NCBI GenBank assembly: GCA_964235945.1
Contig: CAXSDV010000001.1
Coordinates: forward strand, 68,832-132,831
Source of the DNA: JASLDZ01 sp964235945
GTDB taxonomy: Bacteria > Pseudomonadota > Alphaproteobacteria > Caulobacterales > Caulobacteraceae
Reading direction: 5' to 3'
Length of the DNA: 64,000 nt
Shown here: positions 1 through 7,644 of the stretch, piece by piece
How positions within the stretch are numbered: position 1 is the stretch's first letter
Layout of the letters: every line of letters starts with the position of its first letter
Notes under the pieces: generated by a model
Database searches by the model: none
Told to the model about the DNA's origin: nothing
What the model saw: only the letters and a program-made list of their open reading frames with translations
Made by a program: the position numbers and the translations under genes

Positions 1-1389
1 AACGACATGTCCATCGCCCCCCCGGTGGGCGGGATGAGCGCCTACCTGGCGGGCATCGTCTCCGGCGGCAACTACCAATGGCTGCGCAAGGTCGGGAAGG
101 GCGTCGCCGACCACCTGCCGCGCCCCTTCGCCACCGCCGCCAAGCGCGCGGAGGAGTACGCCCGCGGCATGGTGGCGGGCGGCACGTTCTTCGAGGAGCT
201 GGGCTTCTACTATGTCGGCCCCATCGACGGCCACGACATGGACGCGCTGGTCACGATCCTGCGCAAGGTGCGCGAGATCAAGGACATGCCCGTCCTGGTC
301 CACGTCGTCACCCAGAAAGGCAAGGGCTACGGCCCGGCCGAGAACAGCGCCGACAAGTACCACGGCGTGGTCAAGTTCGACGTGGTCAGCGGCCAGCAGG
401 CCAAGGCCAAGCCCAACGCGCCCTCTTACCAAAACGTGTTCGGGGCCGAGCTCGTCAAGCGCGCCGAGCGCGACCCCAAGATCGTGGCCATCACCGCCGC
501 CATGCCGGGCGGCACGGGGGTGGACATCTTCGAGCGCCGCTTCCCCGAGCGCACCTTCGACGTCGGCATCGCCGAGCAGCACGCGGTGACCTTCGCCGCG
601 GGCTTGGCCGCCGACGGCATGCGCCCGTTCTGCGCCATCTACTCGACCTTCCTGCAGCGCGGCTACGACCAGGTGGTCCACGACGTGGCCATCCAGCGCC
701 TGCCCGTGCGCTTCGCCATGGACCGGGCGGGACTGGTGGGAGCCGACGGCGCCACCCACGCCGGCAGCTTCGACGTGGGCTTCATGGGCGCCCTGCCCGG
801 CATGGTGCTGATGGCGCCGTCGGACGAGGCGGAACTGGCGGGCTCCATCGCCCTGGCCTGCGAGCTGGACGACCGTCCCTCCGCCTTCCGCTATCCGCGC
901 GGCGAGGGCGTGGGCGTCGACATCCCCGACCTGGCCGCCCCCTGGGAGGTCGGCCGCGGCCGCATCGTGCGCGAAGGCTCGGCGGTGGCGATCCTGGCGC
1001 TGGGCACGCGCCTGGGCCACGCCCTGCTGGCCGCCGACCAATTGGCCGCACGCGGCCTCTCGGCCACGGTGGCGGACGCCCGCTTCGCCAAGCCGCTGGA
1101 CGAGGAGATGATCCTGCGCCTGGCCCGCGGCCACGAGGCGCTGGTCACCGTCGAGGAAGGGGCGATGGGCGGCTTCGGCGCCTTCGTGCTCCAGCTCCTG
1201 GCCTCCAAGGGCGCGCTGGACCGCGGGCTCAAGGTCCGCACCCTCACCCTGCCCGACAGCTTCCAAGACCAGGACACGCCGGACGTCATGTACCGCCAGG
1301 CGGGCCTGGACGCGGGCGGCATCGTCCGCGGCTGCCTGGACGCCCTGGGCGTGGAGACGGTGGCCGCCGCGGCGGGCCGACGGGCCTGA
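1..1389 (+). CDS. dxs: 1-deoxy-D-xylulose-5-phosphate synthase, C-terminal part
   Basis: This enzyme condenses pyruvate with glyceraldehyde 3-phosphate, using thiamine diphosphate, as the first step of the MEP isoprenoid pathway in the cytoplasm. The reading frame is already open at base 1, so roughly the first 180 residues of the usual ~640 lie outside the window. The visible 462 residues start in the NDMSIAPPVGG segment. They continue through the YVGPIDGHD motif, the transketolase pyrimidine-binding domain with its catalytic Glu in the DVGIAEQHAV motif, and the C-terminal transketolase domain. The methionine at base 7 is internal and not a start. The identification is secure; only the 5' end is missing. 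Confidence 0.97.
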   Translation, partial: NDMSIAPPVGGMSAYLAGIVSGGNYQWLRKVGKGVADHLPRPFATAAKRAEEYARGMVAGGTFFEELGFYYVGPIDGHDMDALVTILRKVREIKDMPVLVHVVTQKGKGYGPAENSADKYHGVVKFDVVSGQQAKAKPNAPSYQNVFGAELVKRAERDPKIVAITAAMPGGTGVDIFERRFPERTFDVGIAEQHAVTFAAGLAADGMRPFCAIYSTFLQRGYDQVVHDVAIQRLPVRFAMDRAGLVGADGATHAGSFDVGFMGALPGMVLMAPSDEAELAGSIALACELDDRPSAFRYPRGEGVGVDIPDLAAPWEVGRGRIVREGSAVAILALGTRLGHALLAADQLAARGLSATVADARFAKPLDEEMILRLARGHEALVTVEEGAMGGFGAFVLQLLASKGALDRGLKVRTLTLPDSFQDQDTPDVMYRQAGLDAGGIVRGCLDALGVETVAAAAGRRA

Positions 1390-1411
1390 AGCGCGAGGCG
1401 CGGCGGCCCGC

Positions 1412-1768
1412 TCACTTGAGCGGGTCGTGGCCCCAGTTCTTGAGCGAGTAGCGCCAGCGGCTGTGCTCCACGTCGTCCTTCGGCCCGCCCTGGGCGGTGT
1501 GGCGGTGGACGTAGCCGACCACCTTGCGCATGTCGGCGTAGTCGGCCTCGGTCAGATCGACCTTCTTCTTGCGCTTGATCTCGACGATGCGGCCGCCCTC
1601 GTGGTGACCCACCGACTCGGGGCCGGACGCGTCGTGCTTGTTGGTCCCCCCCGCCCAGCCGACCGACTTGGAGTCGTCCGTCTTGAGCCAGGCCTCCAGC
1701 TCGGCGGGGCTCATGTTCACCGCGGCGTGGAAGTCGCGCTCGATCCGGGCGTGGTCGTCGTCGGCCAT
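1412..1768 (-). CDS. DUF3140-family small protein
   Basis: A 118-residue, charged, probably cytoplasmic protein that resembles the DUF3140 family, for which I know no established function. It has no signal peptide or membrane segment. The N-terminal half carries a helix-like stretch around MSPAELEAWL. The middle has a KRKKK patch at about residue 66, and the C-terminal half has the conserved-looking YVHRHTAQGG segment. An AAGGAG ribosome binding site sits just upstream of the ATG at 1768. The gene is convergent with dxs, with 22 bases between the stops, and divergent from plsY. Proteins of this kind often occur with stress genes, but I see no EcfG-type promoter here. Confidence 0.8.
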   Translation of the reverse strand: MADDDHARIERDFHAAVNMSPAELEAWLKTDDSKSVGWAGGTNKHDASGPESVGHHEGGRIVEIKRKKKVDLTEADYADMRKVVGYVHRHTAQGGPKDDVEHSRWRYSLKNWGHDPLK

Positions 1769-1861
1769 GGCGGTCTCCTTGGGTCGGCCTGACGAACGTT
1801 CGACGCGGGCTGCGCGATCCGGCTCTTGCGCGGCCGTGCTCCCGCCTTAGTCTCGCCGGAC

Positions 1862-2515
1862 ATGATCGCCAGCCCCGCCCTGATCCTCGCCTGCGCCCTG
1901 GGAGGCTACCTCCTGGGCTCCATACCCTTCGGCGTGCTGATCACGCGGCTCGGCGGGGCGGGCGACGTCCGCGCCATCGGTTCGGGCAACATCGGCGCGA
2001 CCAACGTGCTGCGGACCGGCCGCAAGGACCTGGCGCTCCTGACGCTGCTGGCCGACGGCGGCAAGGGCGCGGCGGCGGTGCTGCTCGCCCGCGCTCTCTT
2101 CGGCGAATGGGCGACGGGCTGGGCGGGCGTGGCGGGCGCGACCGCGGGCGCGGCCGCCTTCCTCGGGCACCTCTTCCCGGTTTGGCTCAACTTCAAGGGC
2201 GGCAAGGGGGTGGCGACCTTCTTCGGCGTGATGTTGGCCGCCGCTTGGCCCGTCGGGCTCGCGGCCGGCGCGGTGTGGCTGGCCACCGCCAGGTTGATGC
2301 GCTTCTCCTCCCTGGCGGCGCTGGCGGCGGCGGCCGTGTCGCCGGGCCTGTGCCTGCTGCTGGGGGCGCCGCGCCACCTGATCTGGCTGGCGAGCTTCCT
2401 GGCGGCGCTAATCTTCGTGCGCCACGCCGCCAACATCGCGCGCCTGCGCGCGGGCGCCGAGCCGCGGATCGGCGCGGGCGGGGCCACCGCCCCCTCCTCC
2501 TCCTCCGGTTCCTGA
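1862..2515 (+). CDS. plsY: acyl-phosphate:glycerol-3-phosphate acyltransferase PlsY
   Basis: PlsY is the integral inner-membrane enzyme that transfers an acyl group from acyl-phosphate to sn-glycerol-3-phosphate, giving lysophosphatidic acid for phospholipid synthesis. The 217-residue protein has the family hallmarks: the N-terminal LGSIPFGVL segment, the GSGNIGATNV loop near residue 40, the GKG-containing loop (NFKGGKGVATF) near residue 118, and about five hydrophobic helices. The start is the ATG at 1862, since an upstream in-frame ATG at 1826 would add 12 residues not seen in the family. The C-terminus is extended by a Gly/Ala/Ser-rich tail. dprA follows within a few bases, as in many alphaproteobacteria. 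Confidence 0.95.
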   Translation: MIASPALILACALGGYLLGSIPFGVLITRLGGAGDVRAIGSGNIGATNVLRTGRKDLALLTLLADGGKGAAAVLLARALFGEWATGWAGVAGATAGAAAFLGHLFPVWLNFKGGKGVATFFGVMLAAAWPVGLAAGAVWLATARLMRFSSLAALAAAAVSPGLCLLLGAPRHLIWLASFLAALIFVRHAANIARLRAGAEPRIGAGGATAPSSSSGS

Positions 2516-2520
2516 CGCAG

Positions 2521-3633
2521 TTGGCGACGCTTCCCACCGCCGGCGAGCGGCTCGATCGCCTGCGGCTGGCCCGCACCGATTCGGTCGGGCCCGTCACCTA
2601 CGCCCGGTTGATGGAACGCTACGGTTCCGCCACCCGAGTGCTGGAGGCCCTGCCGCGCTTGGCCGAGCGGGGCGGCCGCGCCACGCCGCTCAAGCCGCCC
2701 ACCGCCGCCGAGGCCCGGCGCGAACTGGACGCGGGCGACGCGCTGGGCGCGCGGCTGCTCACCGCGGGCGAACCCGACTATCCCGCCCCGCTCGCCGCGA
2801 TCGACCCGCCCCCGCCCGTGCTGTGGACGCTGGGCCATCCGGGGCTCCTGCTGCGGACCTGCGTGGCCGTGGTGGGCGCGCGCGTGGCTTCAGCCGCGGG
2901 GCAGCGCTTCGCCCGCCAGCTCGCCGCCGAACTGGGCGGCGCGGGGCTGACGGTGGTCTCCGGCTTGGCGCGCGGGGTGGACGGCGCGGCCCACGAGGGG
3001 GCGCTGCCTTTCGGAACCGCCGCCGTGCTGGGCGGCGGGGTGGACGACGTCTACCCGCCCGAGCACGCCGACCTGCACCGTCGCATCGCCGCGGAGGGCT
3101 GCGTCCTCAGCGAGAACGCGATGGGCCGCCGCGCCAAGGCGCAGGACTTCCCCCGGCGCAACCGCATCATCTCCGGACTGAGCTTGGCGGTGGTGGTGGT
3201 CGAGGCCGAACTGCGCTCGGGCTCGCTGATCACCGCCAGGTTGGCCAACGAGCAGGGGCGCGAGGTGCTCGCCGTGCCCGGCAGTCCGCTGGACCCCCGC
3301 GCCAAGGGCCCCAACGACCTGATCCGGCGCGGCGCGGCCATCTGCGAGGGTGCGGAGGACGTGCTGGAGGCGATCCGCGGCGCGGCCTCCACCCTGCGGG
3401 AGCCCCAGGGGGACCTGTTCGCCCCGCCCGCCGTCGACCAGGGCGAGCTCGACCGGGCGGCGGACGCCTTGCGCGAGCGCGTCCACCTCCTGCTGTCGCC
3501 CACCCCGGCCCCCTGCGACGAAGTGGTCCGGGCGTTGCGCGCGCCCGTGCCGGCGGTGTTCGCCGCCCTGGTGGAGCTAGCCCTGGCCGGCCGGGCCGAA
3601 CTCCTCCCGGGGGGCTTGGTCTGCCGCACCTGA
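2521..3633 (+). CDS. dprA: DNA-processing protein DprA
   Basis: DprA loads RecA on incoming single-stranded DNA during natural transformation. The protein begins with a helical SAM-like region (RLRLARTDSVGPVTYARL), followed by the Rossmann-like DprA core. That core holds VVGARVASAAGQRFARQ, TVVSGLARGVDGAAHEGAL, FPRRNRIISGLS and GSLITARLANEQGREV, then a DML1-like winged-helix C-terminus. I chose the TTG at 2521, five bases after the plsY stop, because the conserved N-terminal helix begins before the first ATG at 2611. The start is inferred, with no strong ribosome binding site, so translation may be coupled to plsY. Length is about 370 residues, typical of the family. No other competence gene is visible. 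Confidence 0.93.
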   Translation: MATLPTAGERLDRLRLARTDSVGPVTYARLMERYGSATRVLEALPRLAERGGRATPLKPPTAAEARRELDAGDALGARLLTAGEPDYPAPLAAIDPPPPVLWTLGHPGLLLRTCVAVVGARVASAAGQRFARQLAAELGGAGLTVVSGLARGVDGAAHEGALPFGTAAVLGGGVDDVYPPEHADLHRRIAAEGCVLSENAMGRRAKAQDFPRRNRIISGLSLAVVVVEAELRSGSLITARLANEQGREVLAVPGSPLDPRAKGPNDLIRRGAAICEGAEDVLEAIRGAASTLREPQGDLFAPPAVDQGELDRAADALRERVHLLLSPTPAPCDEVVRALRAPVPAVFAALVELALAGRAELLPGGLVCRT

Positions 3634-3813
3634 AGGGGGCCGACGCGCGCTGATGCCGGCCTGGATGGCCACCAGGCCCAACGCCGCCGCCAGCGCGGTC
3701 TCGCCGCAGCCGGTGGCCATCTCCGAAAACTCCAACAGCATGTCCTCCACGTACGCGCACAGCGCCTGCGGGGACGGTCCGGAGCGGGCCGCACCTTCGC
3801 TATCTTCAGCCAC
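3577..3813 (-). CDS. small hypothetical protein, antisense overlap with dprA end
   Basis: A 78-residue protein starting at a GTG with a purine-rich GGAGGGA stretch upstream. I do not recognise a named family. The central segment (YVEDMLLEFSEMATGCGETALAAALGLVAIQAG) looks like two amphipathic helices. Its codons carry G or C in the third position, as in neighbouring genes, which supports real coding. The last 19 codons run antisense to the end of dprA, so the two genes overlap by 57 bases tail to tail. A TATAAG sequence on the minus strand (3831-3836) could be a -10 element. No signal peptide or transmembrane helix is obvious. Confidence 0.6.
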   Translation of the reverse strand: MAEDSEGAARSGPSPQALCAYVEDMLLEFSEMATGCGETALAAALGLVAIQAGISARRPPSGAADQAPREEFGPAGQG

Positions 3814-3891
3814 CCGGGCCTCCCTCCGTCCTTATACACGTAGAGAGTGCATATCGTCGGATGCAACTCAAGGCTCGCCGACCCGCTCGCG

Positions 3892-3920
3892 TTGACAGGC
3901 CTGCCGCGGGGCACCACGTT
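3892..3920 (+). promoter_or_regulatory. possible topA promoter
   Basis: A consensus TTGACA -35 hexamer lies at 3892-3897. Seventeen bases downstream is a poor -10 candidate (CACGTT, 3915-3920). It stands 37 bases before the topA ATG in an otherwise gene-free gap. The -35 match is good, but the -10 match is weak. Confidence 0.3.
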
Positions 3921-3956
3921 CCCGCGCCGCGAAACCCCCCGAGATCGCCCTCCTCC

Positions 3957-6653
3957 ATGAACGTCGTCGTCGTCGAGAGCCCGGCCAAGGCCAAGACCAT
4001 CAACAAGTACCTGGGCTCGGACTTCACCGTTCTGGCGTCCTACGGCCACGTGCGCGACCTGCCGGCCAAGGACGGCAGCGTGCGCCCGGACGACGACTTC
4101 GCCATGGACTGGGAGGTGGACGCCAAGGCTTCCAAGCGCTTGTCGGACATCGCCGCGGCGCTGAAGGGGGCCTCGCGCCTGGTGCTGGCCACCGACCCCG
4201 ACCGCGAGGGCGAGGCCATCAGCTGGCACGTGCTGGAGGTGCTGAAGAAGAAGCGGGCGCTGGCCAAGGACGCGGTGGTGCAGCGCGTCACCTTCAACGC
4301 CATCACCAAATCCGCGGTGCTGACCGCCATGGCCGCGCCGCGCGACATCGACATGGAGCTGGTCGACGCCTACCTCGCGCGCCGCGCGCTCGACTACCTC
4401 GTGGGCTTCACCCTCTCGCCCGTGCTGTGGAGGAAGCTGCCGGGCGCGCGCTCGGCCGGGCGCGTGCAGTCGGTCTCCCTGCGGCTGGTGGTGGACCGCG
4501 AGAAGGAGATCGAGGCCTTCCGCACCCGCGAATACTGGAGCGTGGACGCGGACGTCTCCGCCGGGGCCGACCCGTTCCTGGCGCGGCTGACGGTGCACGA
4601 GGGCCGAAAGCTCGGCCGGTTCGACCTGCCGGACGAGGCGACCGCGCTCGCCGCCAAGGCCGCGGTGGAGGCTGGGAGCTTCCACGTGGAGAGCGTGGAG
4701 AAGAAGCCCGCCCGCCGCTCGCCGCCGCCGCCGTTCACGACCTCCACCCTGCAGCAGGAGGCGGCGCGCAAGCTCGGCTTCAACGCCCAGCGCACCATGC
4801 AGGCGGCGCAGAAGCTGTACGAGGGCGTGGACGAGCAGGGCGGCTTGATCACCTACATGCGGACGGACGGGGTGGCCTCCGCCCCCGAGGCGATCTCCGA
4901 AGCGCGCCGCGTGATCGCCGACCGCTTCGGCGGCGCCTACGTCCCCGAGCAGCCGCGCCTCTACAAGTCCAAGGCCAAGAACGCCCAGGAGGCGCACGAG
5001 GCGATCCGCCCGACCTCGCTGGCGCGGCACCCCCAGAGCCTCAAGCTGGAGGGCGACCTCGGCCGGCTCTACGAATTGGTCTGGCGGCGCATGGCGGCCA
5101 GCCAGATGGAGTCCGCGCGCATCGAGCGCACCACCGTCGACCTCGTCACCGCCGATCGCGCGACGGGGCTGCGCGCCACGGGGCAGGTGATCCAGTTCGA
5201 CGGCTACCTCGCGGTGTACGAGGAGGGACGCGACGACGCGGGCTCCGAGGACGACGCGCGCCTGCCCGCCATCGACGAGGGCGCCGCCGCGCAGGTGGCG
5301 GTCGTGCGCGCCGACCAGCACTTCACCGAGCCGCCCCCGCGCTACTCAGAGGCCAGCCTCGTCAAGAAGATGGAGGAGCTGGGGATCGGCCGCCCCTCCA
5401 CCTACGCCTCGATCCTGACCGTGCTGCGCGACCGCGCCTACGTCCGCACCGAGAAGAACCGCTTCCACCCGGAGGACAAGGGGCGGCTGCTGATCGCCTT
5501 TCTGGAGGAGTACTTCGACCGCTACGTCGAGTACGACTTCACCGCCGACCTCGAGACCCGGCTCGACCAGGTGTCCGACGGCCAGCTCGCCTACAAGGCG
5601 CTGCTGCGCGACTTCTGGAACGACTTCCAGGCGGCCATAGCCGGCGTGGGCGACCTGCGCGTGACGCAGGTGCTGGACGCGCTGAACGAGAGCCTCGGCC
5701 CGGCCATCTTCCCGCCCAAGCCCGACGGGTCGGACCCGCGCACCTGCCCGGCGTGCGCGCAAGGGCGGCTGAGCCTGAAGGCGGGCAAGTTCGGGGCCTT
5801 CGTCGGCTGCTCGAACTATCCCGAGTGCCGCTTCACGCGTCCCCTGGCCCAGCCGGAGGGCGAGGACGGGGCGGCGCCCACCGGCGACCGCGAACTCGGG
5901 GTCGACCCCGCCACCGGCCGCACCGTCCAGCTCAAGATCGGACGCTTCGGACCCTACGTGGAGCTGCCGGGCGAGGGCGAAGGCAAGGCGGCGGAGAAGC
6001 CGCGCCGCTCCTCGCTGCCCAAGGGCTGGGCGGCGGACGGGCTGGACCTCGACCGGGCGCTGCAACTCCTCTCGCTGCCGCGCGAGATCGGCCTCAGCCC
6101 GGAGGACGGCGAGCCGATCCTGGCGGGGCTCGGCCGCTACGGTCCCTACGTGCAGCACGGCAAGACCTACGCCAGCCTGGACGGGATCGAGGAGGCGTTC
6201 GAGGTGGGGCTGAACCGCGCGGTGACGCTCATCGCCGAGAAGCGCGCGGGCGGCGGCGCGGGCCGCGGGCGCGCCGCCGCTCAGCCCATCAAGGAGTTGG
6301 GAGCGCACCCGACCACGGGCGAGGCGCTGGTGGTCATGCCCGGCCGCTACGGGGCCTACGTGAAGGCGGGCAAGGTCAACGCCACCGTGCCCAAGGGCGC
6401 CGACCCCGCCGCCCTCACCCTGGAGGAGGCGGTCGCCCTCGTGAACGCCCGCGGCGCGGCCGACGCCAAGCCCGCCCGCAAGCCCGCGACCAAGCCGGCG
6501 GCCAAGTCCAAGGCGCCCGCCAAGGCCACGACGGCGAAGGGCGACGAGGCCGCTCCCAAGTCCAAGACGGCGGCCAAGTCCAAGCCGAAGGCGGCGTCCA
6601 AGGCTGCGGCCAAGCCGAAGGCCGCGGCCAAGCCCAAGGCGGCGGCGGGCTGA
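3957..6653 (+). CDS. topA: DNA topoisomerase I
   Basis: Type IA topoisomerase that relaxes negative supercoils. The 898-residue protein opens with the Toprim fold (VVVESPAKAKTINKYLG; DPDREGEAI at residues 80-88). The catalytic tyrosine lies in ITYMRTDG (Tyr300). A Cys4 zinc finger follows at about 597-622, then repeated treble-clef-like C-terminal modules marked by GRFGPYV, GRYGPYV and GRYGAYV. The last ~65 residues are a Lys/Ala/Pro tail that probably binds DNA by charge. The start is the ATG at 3957, because the upstream in-frame extension to 3861 is not family-like. topA ends 16 bases from the stop of the convergent transporter gene. Confidence 0.97.
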   Translation: MNVVVVESPAKAKTINKYLGSDFTVLASYGHVRDLPAKDGSVRPDDDFAMDWEVDAKASKRLSDIAAALKGASRLVLATDPDREGEAISWHVLEVLKKKRALAKDAVVQRVTFNAITKSAVLTAMAAPRDIDMELVDAYLARRALDYLVGFTLSPVLWRKLPGARSAGRVQSVSLRLVVDREKEIEAFRTREYWSVDADVSAGADPFLARLTVHEGRKLGRFDLPDEATALAAKAAVEAGSFHVESVEKKPARRSPPPPFTTSTLQQEAARKLGFNAQRTMQAAQKLYEGVDEQGGLITYMRTDGVASAPEAISEARRVIADRFGGAYVPEQPRLYKSKAKNAQEAHEAIRPTSLARHPQSLKLEGDLGRLYELVWRRMAASQMESARIERTTVDLVTADRATGLRATGQVIQFDGYLAVYEEGRDDAGSEDDARLPAIDEGAAAQVAVVRADQHFTEPPPRYSEASLVKKMEELGIGRPSTYASILTVLRDRAYVRTEKNRFHPEDKGRLLIAFLEEYFDRYVEYDFTADLETRLDQVSDGQLAYKALLRDFWNDFQAAIAGVGDLRVTQVLDALNESLGPAIFPPKPDGSDPRTCPACAQGRLSLKAGKFGAFVGCSNYPECRFTRPLAQPEGEDGAAPTGDRELGVDPATGRTVQLKIGRFGPYVELPGEGEGKAAEKPRRSSLPKGWAADGLDLDRALQLLSLPREIGLSPEDGEPILAGLGRYGPYVQHGKTYASLDGIEEAFEVGLNRAVTLIAEKRAGGGAGRGRAAAQPIKELGAHPTTGEALVVMPGRYGAYVKAGKVNATVPKGADPAALTLEEAVALVNARGAADAKPARKPATKPAAKSKAPAKATTAKGDEAAPKSKTAAKSKPKAASKAAAKPKAAAKPKAAAG

Positions 6654-6669
6654 CCTCCCGCCGCGGCGC

Positions 6670-7566
6670 TCAGGCGACCTCGTGCGGCGGGGGCGGCGAG
6701 CGGTCGGCCTCGTCGCGGCGCCGCTCGCCCAGCACGGTCACGCAACTGCCCGCCACGATCAGCACGCCCCCCGCCGCCAGGGCGGGGGTGGCGCGGTCCC
6801 CGAAGGCGAACACGCCCAGGAGCGAGCCCACCACGGGCTCGATGTTGACGAACACCCCCGCCGTGGTGCTCGCCACCCGCGCGGCCCCGAGCTGCCAAGC
6901 CACCGTCGCCACCGCCGTGCAGAGCAGGCCCATGCCCCACACCCCCGTCCAGGCGCGGCCGGACAGGTGGAGCGGCGGCGGCCCGTACAGCGGCAGCACC
7001 ACCGCCGCCACGAACACGGTGGACACGCAGATCATGGCGCAGGGCGCGGCCAGCGGGTCCGCGTTGGGCCGCACGCGCCGCAGCACCAGCAGCCAGCCGA
7101 CATAGGCGGCCATGGCGGCTCCCAGCAGCGCCACCCCCAGCGGCGTGCCGGACGCGCCCGGCTTGGCCGCGATCAGCACCGCGCCCAGCGTCGCCGCCGA
7201 CACCCCCGCCCAGCCCGTGCGCGTGACGCGCTCGCCGATCAACGGCGCCACGAACGCCACCAGCGCGGGCAGAAGCCCCACCATCAGCGCCGCCAGGGTC
7301 ACGCTGGAGTGCGCGAGCCCCTCGAACTGCACGATGAAGGCGGGGCCGTAGATCGCGCCGGACACCCAGATCCACGGATCGCGGAAGGCCGCGCGCCCCG
7401 CCCGCGTGCGCAGCGCCACCGGCAGGCACGCCGCCGAGGCCGCCAGGAAGCGCAGCAGCATGAGCGGGCCGGGCTTCACCTCGGCCAGCGAGAGTTCGGC
7501 CAGGGGGAAGCCCAGGCCCCAGCTCACGCCGGCGAGGGTCAGGAGCAGGTAGGGCCAGCCGCGCAT
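6670..7566 (-). CDS. EamA/DMT-superfamily transporter
   Basis: A 298-residue inner-membrane protein made of two EamA repeats and about ten hydrophobic helices, the layout of drug/metabolite transporters. The first repeat begins SWGLGFPLAELSL, and the second ends with the typical NIEPVVGSLLGVFAFGD helix pair. The substrate cannot be told from sequence; family members export amino acids, purines or other metabolites. The ATG at 7566 is preferred to the one at 7611, because the intervening 15 residues are Arg-rich and lie before the first membrane helix. The C-terminal tail (RRRDEADRSPPPP) is probably cytoplasmic. It is convergent with topA and divergent from rnr. Confidence 0.9.
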   Translation of the reverse strand: MRGWPYLLLTLAGVSWGLGFPLAELSLAEVKPGPLMLLRFLAASAACLPVALRTRAGRAAFRDPWIWVSGAIYGPAFIVQFEGLAHSSVTLAALMVGLLPALVAFVAPLIGERVTRTGWAGVSAATLGAVLIAAKPGASGTPLGVALLGAAMAAYVGWLLVLRRVRPNADPLAAPCAMICVSTVFVAAVVLPLYGPPPLHLSGRAWTGVWGMGLLCTAVATVAWQLGAARVASTTAGVFVNIEPVVGSLLGVFAFGDRATPALAAGGVLIVAGSCVTVLGERRRDEADRSPPPPHEVA

Positions 7567-7644
7567 GGCCCGTCGCCTCGCCCGCTTCGGCCCCCGCCGC
7601 AAGGGCCGCATGCGACGGAGCCGACTCGCGCCTATCTAGGCGAC

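Noticed and set aside
1826..1861. Extra 12 codons before plsY
   Set aside because: In-frame ATG at 1826 adds residues not seen in PlsY; the family start is the ATG at 1862.
3051..5321. A 756-codon open frame on the minus strand across dprA and topA
   Set aside because: It is a shadow of high-GC coding sequence; its translation has no domain, and both real genes are strongly conserved.
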